This document shows, one piece after another, positions 59,063-64,000 of a stretch of 64,000 nucleotides of DNA. A model generated the notes under the pieces. The model had not been told where the DNA came from, ran no database searches, and saw only the letters and a list, made by a program, of their open reading frames with translations. Within the stretch, counting starts at the first letter, position 1, and every line of letters begins with the position of its first letter. Source of the DNA: Microbacterium barkeri (GTDB lineage: Bacteria; Actinomycetota; Actinomycetes; Actinomycetales; Microbacteriaceae). The position numbers were made by a program, and so were the translations under genes. The stretch covers positions 1-64,000 of the forward strand of contig NZ_BSEJ01000001.1 in NCBI RefSeq assembly GCF_027921765.1. The letters run 5' to 3'.

Positions 59063-60106
59063 TCAGCGCCGGTTTTCCGGAACGGCCTCTCCGCGTGCGC
59101 GCCGCCGCCTGCGCAGGCGGACCACGAGCCAGCACGCTCCTGCGACGATCGAGGCCGCCCCCAGCCACGGGAGGAGGAAGCCGAGCGCGACGACTGCGCC
59201 GCTCACGGCCGCCACGAGGCCGTTCCAGCCGGCGACGAGTCCGTCTTGGAAGCCGGCCGGGTCCGGCGCCGTCACGGGGGGCTCCGTGGTGAGCGTGATC
59301 GTGAGGCTCGACATCGCGACCTGGTCCTCGAGGAGCGCGAGCTCCTGCTGGTAGGACTCGAGCTGCGCCTGCCGCTCCGAGAGCGACTGCTCCGCCTCGA
59401 GCAGCTCCGAGACCGACCGCGCCTGCGCCATGAGCTCGGTGAGCCGGTCGACCGACGCCTGCGCCGCCGCGATGCGCGCGCGCAGATCCACCGCCTGCGT
59501 CGTGACGTCCTGCGCCGAGAGCTCCGTGTCGTGGACCTCGCCGACATCGCCGAGCGCGTCGACGACGGCGTCGAGGTCGTCGGCCGGCACGCGCACCGTC
59601 ACCCAGCTCGCCCCGGGGAGCGCGGCGTCCTCCGCGGCCGCCTCGGTCACGCGGAGCCCCTCGACGTGCCCTCTGTGCCGCTCGACGAGAGCGCGGATGT
59701 CGTCGATCGCGTCATCGACGTCGTCGACCTCGACCGAGGCGGATCCCGTGCGGATCACCTCCCTGTCGGCTGCGGCGTCGTCGCCCTCGACCGGCGCCGT
59801 GACGCTCTCGCCCTGCAGGGGAGCGGACTCGCCGCCCTCGCTCGAGCTCGCCGAGCCGTCGTAGGCGGCTTCCGAGCCGCGCGGCTGATCGAACCAGGAC
59901 ACGGCAGCCGGGGCGATCGCGAGCGCGAGGACGAGCACCGCGGCTCCCGAGACGATCCCCGGCCACATCCGACGCCGTCGCGGTGCCGGACGCAGCGCGC
60001 GATCGCGGTCCCGCTCCTCGTCGATCGCCGCGAACACCCGCTCCTCGATGCGGTCGATGACCTCGGCAGGCACCTCGGGCAGCACGGCGTACTCCCTCTC
60101 GTCCAT
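59063..60106 (-). CDS. DUF4349 membrane protein, sigma-factor partner
   Basis: A 347-residue protein with a short cytoplasmic N-terminus (DEREYAVLPEVPAEVIDRIEERV), one transmembrane helix near residue 50-70 (GIVSGAAVLVLALAIAP), and an extracytoplasmic DUF4349 domain with a long coiled-coil (ERQAQLESYQQELALLED at about residue 235-260). A second hydrophobic segment and basic tail end the protein. The start (ATG 60106, or GTG 60109) overlaps the sigma-factor stop, so it is co-translated. By context it may be an anti-sigma or stress sensor, although it has no recognised anti-sigma domain. Confidence 0.8.
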   Translation of the reverse strand: MDEREYAVLPEVPAEVIDRIEERVFAAIDEERDRDRALRPAPRRRRMWPGIVSGAAVLVLALAIAPAAVSWFDQPRGSEAAYDGSASSSEGGESAPLQGESVTAPVEGDDAAADREVIRTGSASVEVDDVDDAIDDIRALVERHRGHVEGLRVTEAAAEDAALPGASWVTVRVPADDLDAVVDALGDVGEVHDTELSAQDVTTQAVDLRARIAAAQASVDRLTELMAQARSVSELLEAEQSLSERQAQLESYQQELALLEDQVAMSSLTITLTTEPPVTAPDPAGFQDGLVAGWNGLVAAVSGAVVALGFLLPWLGAASIVAGACWLVVRLRRRRRARGEAVPENRR

Positions 60107-60681
60107 CACGACTCCTCTCCGACGACGGCACGCAGGCGCGTGCGGATGCGGGAGAGACGATTGCGGACGACCCCGTGGCCGACGCCGAGCTCCTCGGCGG
60201 CCGCGGCATAGGCGTACCCGTCGACCGCGCACAGCCGGAAGATCCGCTGGTCCAGGGGGCTCAGCGTGCCGACCTCCTCGACGATGCGCTCGGCGAGCCG
60301 CGCGTCGAGCACCTGCTGCTCGACGCTCACGAGGCTCGGAAGCGCCTCGTCGACCTCGTCGGCGGCAGCGCGCCGTCGCGCGCGGATCCGGTTCGCGGCC
60401 TGGAGGCGGCAGATCGCGGCGAGCCACGGCAGCAGCGATTCGCCGACGAGCTCGAGCCCCGCGATCTTCCGCCACGCCGTGACGAACGTCTCCTGCGTGA
60501 CGTCCTCCGCGTCGGCATCGGATCCGACGAGGCGGTGCGCGATCCAGTACACAGGTCGGGCATGCCGACGGTAGAGCGCGCGGAACGCGACCTCGTCGCC
60601 CGCCCTCGCGGCGGCGACGAGCTCGGCGTCGCGCTGTGCGTCGTCCATCGCGCCTCCCGATGCGGATACGTCGTCTCTCAT
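60106..60681 (-). CDS. ECF-type sigma-70 family factor
   Basis: A 191-residue RNA polymerase sigma factor. Region 2 covers about residues 20-90 (DEVAFRALYRRHARPVYWIAHRLVG, DAEDVTQETFVTAWR). Region 4 covers about 130-185 (LSPLDQRIFRLCAVDGYAYAAAAEELG), with an HTH at the end. It lacks regions 1.1 and 3, as expected for an ECF sigma. ATG 60681 is the upstream start; Met12 (60648) is an alternative. Its stop overlaps the DUF4349 start, which is the likely regulator. Confidence 0.9.
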   Translation of the reverse strand: MRDDVSASGGAMDDAQRDAELVAAARAGDEVAFRALYRRHARPVYWIAHRLVGSDADAEDVTQETFVTAWRKIAGLELVGESLLPWLAAICRLQAANRIRARRRAAADEVDEALPSLVSVEQQVLDARLAERIVEEVGTLSPLDQRIFRLCAVDGYAYAAAAEELGVGHGVVRNRLSRIRTRLRAVVGEES

Positions 60682-60756
60682 CGATCAGGTGTCCGGCGAG
60701 AGCGCGTTCGTCTCACATGCAACCATCCGCCCTGGCCGCTTGGGTATCCTGATGGT

Positions 60757-60860
60757 CGAAGGGGAGTATCCCGTCAACGCCTGCTCGTCATCACGGACCT
60801 CGACGGAGGGGTCCCGGTCAGGCACCGTGCGCAGCACGGGGGAGAGACTTTCGCATACCG
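60757..60860 (+). ncRNA. yybP-ykoY (Mn2+-sensing) riboswitch
   Basis: The leader upstream of the TerC gene carries the riboswitch landmarks: GGGGAGTA (60761-60768), the CGTCATCACGG strand (60786-60796), an AGGCACCG block (60820-60827), and the closing GAGAGACTTTCGC (60842-60854). These match the conserved L1 and L3 loops and P-stem of the Mn2+ riboswitch, which commonly precedes TerC-type and MntP genes. TATCCT at 60745-60750 is the probable -10. The 25-bp tail before the start includes the ribosome binding site (GAAAGG), so control could be translational. Boundaries are by eye. Confidence 0.85.
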
Positions 60861-60885
60861 TCGTCCCCTCCGAAAGGCCCTGAGC

Positions 60886-61890
60886 TTGGACATCCCTGTC
60901 TGGTTCCAGGTCGGATCCCTCGTGATCCTGACCCTCATCCTCGTCGCCGACCTCCTCATCATCCTCAAGCGGCCGCACATCCCGTCGACGCGCGAGTCGA
61001 CGCTGTGGGTCGTGTTCTACGTCACTCTCGCGCTCATCTTCGCCGGCGCCCTCTGGTTCCTCGGCGACGCGCAGCACGCGGGCGAGTTCGTCGCGGGCTG
61101 GCTGACGGAGTACAGCCTGTCGATCGACAACCTGTTCGTCTTCGTGCTGATCATGACGCAGTTCTCGGTGCCCCGCCGCTACCAGCAGGAGGTGCTGATG
61201 GTGGGCATCATCATCGCGCTCGTGCTGCGCGCCGCGTTCATCCTGCTCGGCGCCGCCCTCATCGAGAACCTCAGCTGGATCTTCTACATCTTCGGCGCGT
61301 TCCTCATCTTCACCGCCGTGCGCCAGGCCCTGCCGGAGAAGCACGAGGCCGACGAGCAGACCGAGAGCTTCATCGTCCGGACCCTCCGCCGATTCGTCGA
61401 CATCAGCGACGAGTACGACGGGGCGAAGCTCCGCACCGTCGTGAACGGCAAGAAGATGCTCACCCCGATGATCATCGTGTTCGTCTCGATCGGCGTGACC
61501 GACCTCATGTTCGCGATCGACTCGATCCCCGCGATCTACGGCATCACGCAGGAGCCGTTCCTCGTCTTCGCGGCGAACATCTTCGCGCTCATGGGCCTGC
61601 GGCAGCTGTACTTCCTCCTCGGCGACCTGCTCGAGAAGCTCAAGTACCTGCACTACGGCGTCGCGTTCATCCTCGCGTTCATCGGCGTCAAGCTCATCCT
61701 GCACGCGCTGCACGTCAACGAGCTGCCGTTCATCAACGGCGGCCACCACATCGACTGGGTGCCCGAGATCAACAACTGGATGTCGCTCGGCGTCATCGTC
61801 GGCTCGATGGCCGTGGCCACCATCGCGAGCCTCATCTCGTCCTCGCGCGAGGCGCGCCGCGAGAAGGCCGTCACGGAGCCCGGACGCTGA
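60886..61890 (+). CDS. TerC-family membrane protein
   Basis: A 334-residue integral membrane protein with about nine hydrophobic helices. TerC family marks are SIDNLFVFVLIM with the conserved Asp, and the second Asp in LMFAIDSIPAI, which form a metal-transport site. It probably exports Mn2+ (as Alx and MeeF/MeeY do), consistent with the upstream Mn2+ riboswitch. I choose TTG 60886, directly after the riboswitch and 8 nt past GAAAGG. The earlier open frame runs through the riboswitch and would be untranslated. Confidence 0.9.
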   Translation: MDIPVWFQVGSLVILTLILVADLLIILKRPHIPSTRESTLWVVFYVTLALIFAGALWFLGDAQHAGEFVAGWLTEYSLSIDNLFVFVLIMTQFSVPRRYQQEVLMVGIIIALVLRAAFILLGAALIENLSWIFYIFGAFLIFTAVRQALPEKHEADEQTESFIVRTLRRFVDISDEYDGAKLRTVVNGKKMLTPMIIVFVSIGVTDLMFAIDSIPAIYGITQEPFLVFAANIFALMGLRQLYFLLGDLLEKLKYLHYGVAFILAFIGVKLILHALHVNELPFINGGHHIDWVPEINNWMSLGVIVGSMAVATIASLISSSREARREKAVTEPGR

Positions 61891-61907
61891 CCGGCTGAGC
61901 ACTCTGA

Positions 61908-61956
61908 CGACGCGGCGCGTCGATCTGCCCACAGGGCGGGTCGGCGCGCCGCGTCG
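61908..61956. terminator. Long inverted repeat after TerC
   Basis: CGACGCGGCGCG (61908-61919) and its complement (61945-61956) can form a 12-bp stem, with an internal GCCCACAGGGC mini-hairpin in the loop. It lies 17 bp after the TerC stop and is likely the terminator for that transcript. The T-tract is absent. Confidence 0.5.
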
Positions 61957-62002
61957 CACTGTGCAGATCTCGCAGATCGACAGGGGTCGGTGAGCACCCT
62001 GC

Positions 62003-62008
62003 TATCCT
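62003..62008 (+). promoter_or_regulatory. -10 box of the leuCD leader transcript
   Basis: TATCCT ends 6 nt before the GTG of the leader peptide at 62015. This is the same geometry as the leaderless promoters of at least ten other genes in the window, so transcription should begin at or within a base or two of the peptide start. Confidence 0.6.
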
Positions 62009-62014
62009 GAAGGG

Positions 62015-62065
62015 GTGCGGTGCGCCCGACTTCTCCTTATGCGCCGCGACGGGATCACGCTCTAG
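62015..62065 (+). CDS. Leucine-rich leader peptide of leuCD (candidate attenuator)
   Basis: A 16-codon frame from GTG 62015 to TAG 62063-62065, encoding M-R-C-A-R-L-L-L-M-R-R-D-G-I-T-L. Three consecutive leucine codons (CTT CTC CTT) at codons 6-8 and a fourth (CTC) just before the stop give 25% Leu. CTT is a rarely used codon in such GC-rich genes. The peptide lies 63 bp upstream of leuC, the isopropylmalate isomerase large subunit, the classic place for a leucine attenuator leader. The frame is leaderless, as TATCCT at 62003-62008 is 6 nt upstream. No other sequence in the gap has this codon pattern. It is a prediction without experimental support. Confidence 0.65.
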   Translation: MRCARLLLMRRDGITL

Positions 62066-62118
62066 GCCTCTCCCCGTCGCGGAGTCCGTCGTAGGCCGAC
62101 ACCGACGACCGCTAGGAG
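62033..62118 (+). promoter_or_regulatory. Alternative pairings between leader and leuC ribosome binding site
   Basis: The Leu-codon core CTCCT (62033-62037) is complementary to AGGAG (62114-62118), part of the leuC ribosome binding site. Separately, GCTCTAG (62059-62065, the last leader codons and stop) can pair with CTAGGAGC (62112-62119) with one bulge. A third stem, CCGCGACGGG (62044-62053) with CCCGTCGCGG (62073-62082), competes by occupying the intervening segment. These suggest mutually exclusive folds governed by ribosome position. Inferred only. Confidence 0.45.
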
Positions 62119-62128
62119 CAGGAAGAGC

Positions 62129-63598
62129 ATGAGCACCAACGACATCCGGGTTCCGGATCGCCCCCGCACGCTGGCCGAGAAGGTCTGGGATGACCACCTC
62201 GTCGTGAAGGGCGAGGACGGCCAGCCCGACCTCATCTACATCGATCTCCACCTCGTCCACGAGGTGACGAGCCCGCAGGCTTTCGACGGCCTGCGCGCCG
62301 AGGGACGCGGTCTCCGCCGGCTGGATCTGACGATCGCCACGGAGGACCACAACACCCCGACGATCGACATCGACAAGCCGATCGCCGACCTCACGAGCCG
62401 CACCCAGATCGAGACGCTGCGTCGCAACGCCGAGGAGTTCGGCGTGCGCCTGCACTCGCTGGGCGACGCCGAGCAGGGCATCGTGCACGTCGTCGGCCCG
62501 CAGCTCGGGCTCACGATGCCGGGCATCACGGTCGTGTGCGGCGACAGCCACACGTCGACGCACGGCGCGTTCGGCGCGATGGCGTTCGGCATCGGCACGA
62601 GCGAGGTCGAGCACGTGATGGCCACGCAGACCCTCCCGCTGAAGCCCTTCAAGACGATGGCGATCACGGTCGAGGGCGAGCTGAAGCCGGGCGTCACGGC
62701 GAAGGACATCATCCTCGCGGTGATCGCGAAGATCGGCACGGGCGGCGGCCAGGGCTACGTCCTCGAGTACCGCGGCAGCGCTATCCGCTCCCTCTCGATG
62801 GAGGGGCGCATGACCATCTGCAACATGTCCATCGAGGCCGGGGCGCGCGCCGGCATGGTCGCGCCGGACGAGACGACGTTCGCCTACCTCGAGGGCCGCC
62901 CGCACGCACCCCGGGGCAAGGACTGGGACGACGCGGTCGCGTACTGGAAGACGCTGCCCACCGACGAGGGGGCGGTGTTCGACGCCGAGGTCTTCATCGA
63001 CGCGAACGAGCTCGAGCCGTTCGTCACGTGGGGCACGAACCCCGGTCAGGGCGTCTCACTGAGCGACGTCGTGCCGGCCGCCGACGACTTCGAGGACCCG
63101 AACGAGCGCGCAGCCGCCGAGCGCGCGCTCGAGTACATGGACCTCGTCCCGGGGACCCCGCTCAAGGAGATCCCGGTCGACGCGGTCTTCATGGGCTCGT
63201 GCACGAACAGCCGCATCGAGGACCTGCGCGCCTTCGCGTCGATCATCGAGGGCCGCAAGAAGGCCGACGGCGTGCGCGTCATGGTCGTGCCGGGCTCGGC
63301 GCGCGTGCGGCTCCAGGCCGAGGCCGAGGGCATCGACCGGATCGTCAAGGAGTTCGGCGGCGAGTGGCGCTTCGCCGGCTGCTCGATGTGCCTGGGCATG
63401 AACCCCGACCAGCTCGCGCCGGGCGAGCGCTGCGCGTCCACCTCGAACCGCAACTTCGAGGGGCGCCAGGGCAAGGGCGGGCGCACGCACCTCGTGTCGC
63501 CGCTCGTCGCGGCGGCGACGGCCGTGCGCGGCACGCTGTCGAGCCCGTCCGACCTCGCATCCGCCGACCAGCCGGCCCTGTCGGGCGCGGGAGCGTAA
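62129..63598 (+). CDS. leuC: 3-isopropylmalate dehydratase large subunit
   Basis: The large subunit of isopropylmalate isomerase, which carries a [4Fe-4S] cluster and, with LeuD, converts 2- to 3-isopropylmalate. The 489-residue protein has [20 protein letters not shown] near residue 130. The cluster cysteines lie in [14 protein letters not shown] (near 353) and [12 protein letters not shown] (near 415). The start ATG 62129 follows AGGAGCAGGAAG. It is followed by leuD 10 bp later. Regulation by the upstream leader peptide is proposed. Confidence 0.96.
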   Translation: MSTNDIRVPDRPRTLAEKVWDDHLVVKGEDGQPDLIYIDLHLVHEVTSPQAFDGLRAEGRGLRRLDLTIATEDHNTPTIDIDKPIADLTSRTQIETLRRNAEEFGVRLHSLGDAEQGIVHVVGPQLGLTMPGITVVCGDSHTSTHGAFGAMAFGIGTSEVEHVMATQTLPLKPFKTMAITVEGELKPGVTAKDIILAVIAKIGTGGGQGYVLEYRGSAIRSLSMEGRMTICNMSIEAGARAGMVAPDETTFAYLEGRPHAPRGKDWDDAVAYWKTLPTDEGAVFDAEVFIDANELEPFVTWGTNPGQGVSLSDVVPAADDFEDPNERAAAERALEYMDLVPGTPLKEIPVDAVFMGSCTNSRIEDLRAFASIIEGRKKADGVRVMVVPGSARVRLQAEAEGIDRIVKEFGGEWRFAGCSMCLGMNPDQLAPGERCASTSNRNFEGRQGKGGRTHLVSPLVAAATAVRGTLSSPSDLASADQPALSGAGA

Positions 63599-63608
63599 GG
63601 AGACCGTC

Positions 63609-64000
63609 ATGGAGAAGTTCACCACCCACACCGGGATCGCCGCTCCGCTGAAGCGCTCGAACGTCGACACCGATCAGATCATCCCCGCGGTGTTCCTCAA
63701 GCGCGTGACGAAGACGGGCTTCGACGACGCGCTCTTCCACGGCTGGCGCCAGGACCCCGAGTTCGTCCTGAACCAGGAGCCCTACCAGGGCGCATCCATC
63801 CTCGTGGCGGGGCCCGACTTCGGCACCGGATCGAGCCGCGAGCACGCCGTCTGGGCGCTGCGCGACTTCGGGTTCAAGGTCGTGCTGAGCCCGCGCTTCG
63901 CCGACATCTTCCGCGGCAACTCGGGCAAGCAGGGCCTGCTGACGGGCATCATCTCGGAGGCCGACCTCGAGCGCTTCTGGGCGGCCATCGAGGCGCAGCC
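63609..64000 (+). CDS. leuD: 3-isopropylmalate dehydratase small subunit (partial)
   Basis: The small subunit, cut by the window's right edge after 130 codons. The visible part has the family start ([22 protein letters not shown]) and the swivel-domain [17 protein letters not shown] motif near residue 75, then [18 protein letters not shown]. It starts at ATG 63609 after a TAAGGAG that overlaps the leuC stop region, so the pair is tightly coupled. Confidence 0.95.
   Translation, partial: MEKFTTHTGIAAPLKRSNVDTDQIIPAVFLKRVTKTGFDDALFHGWRQDPEFVLNQEPYQGASILVAGPDFGTGSSREHAVWALRDFGFKVVLSPRFADIFRGNSGKQGLLTGIISEADLERFWAAIEAQ

Noticed and set aside
61990..62010. Tiny GTG-AGC-ACC-CTG-CTA-TCC-TGA frame as leader peptide
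   Set aside because: It lies upstream of and overlapping the -10 box, so it would not be transcribed; the 62015 frame is better placed.

Overview
This window is very GC-rich DNA (about 70% by eye), densely packed with genes that often overlap at GTGA or TGATG junctions. Gene content points to a Gram-positive actinomycete, most likely Microbacterium or a close relative in the Microbacteriaceae. Indicators are DUF3039 and DUF1918 proteins, an actinobacterial Tad cluster, a divergent ligD/ku pair, a prfB without the programmed frameshift, a CopZ-secreted protein-CopA copper island, and many leaderless promoters. In these promoters a TANNNT box ends 5-8 nt before the start codon. The assignment is inferred from gene content only.

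Layout. 0-1.1 kb: a broken HNH endonuclease gene whose 5' part is replaced by what looks like the end of an insertion sequence. 1.1-6.5 kb: a small XRE regulator, conserved hypotheticals, a nucleotidyltransferase, an ABC exporter pair and DUF3039. 6.5-11 kb: pncB facing away from murI-rph-rdgB, then a cation-efflux carrier. 11-19.2 kb: nitronate monooxygenase/DUF488, a flavin reductase-like protein, gdhA, divergent ligD and ku (NHEJ), DedA, tRNA-Leu and a PPOX protein. 19-24.5 kb: a membrane protein and a seven-gene Tad/Flp-type secretion cluster. 24.5-31 kb: an MFS carrier, prfB, a large secreted lamin-tail/phosphoesterase protein and two small membrane proteins. 31-37.4 kb: serA, a TetR/MFS efflux pair with a clear shared operator, leuB and ilvE. 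37.4-43 kb: an acyltransferase-SGNH protein, an FAH-family protein, an MFS carrier and gltX. 43-45.5 kb: hydrolase and cupin genes divergent from a LysR gene, then tRNA-Gln. 45.5-48.6 kb: small accessory genes (membrane protein, Nudix, kinase-like, DUF1918). 48.7-54.5 kb: copper island, DUF808, and a cysteine-rich regulator divergent from a small membrane protein. 54.5-60.7 kb: CoA-transferase-like/symporter pair, an AroE-like enzyme, a metallo-hydrolase, tRNA-Glu, and a sigma factor/DUF4349 pair. 60.7-64 kb: a Mn-type (yybP-ykoY) riboswitch and TerC, then leuC and the start of leuD.

How genes work together. leuB, ilvE, leuC, leuD, serA and gdhA form a scattered amino-acid biosynthesis set. 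A previously unannotated 16-codon leader peptide with three consecutive Leu codons lies directly upstream of leuCD, and its Leu codons can pair with the leuC Shine-Dalgarno; this is the most interesting regulatory candidate here. Other strong regulatory signals are the TerC riboswitch, a perfect TetR palindrome at 33.5 kb, a CsoR-like palindrome inside the copper promoter, and a LysR-type palindrome overlapping the lysR promoter. No CRISPR array, prophage or defence island was seen.
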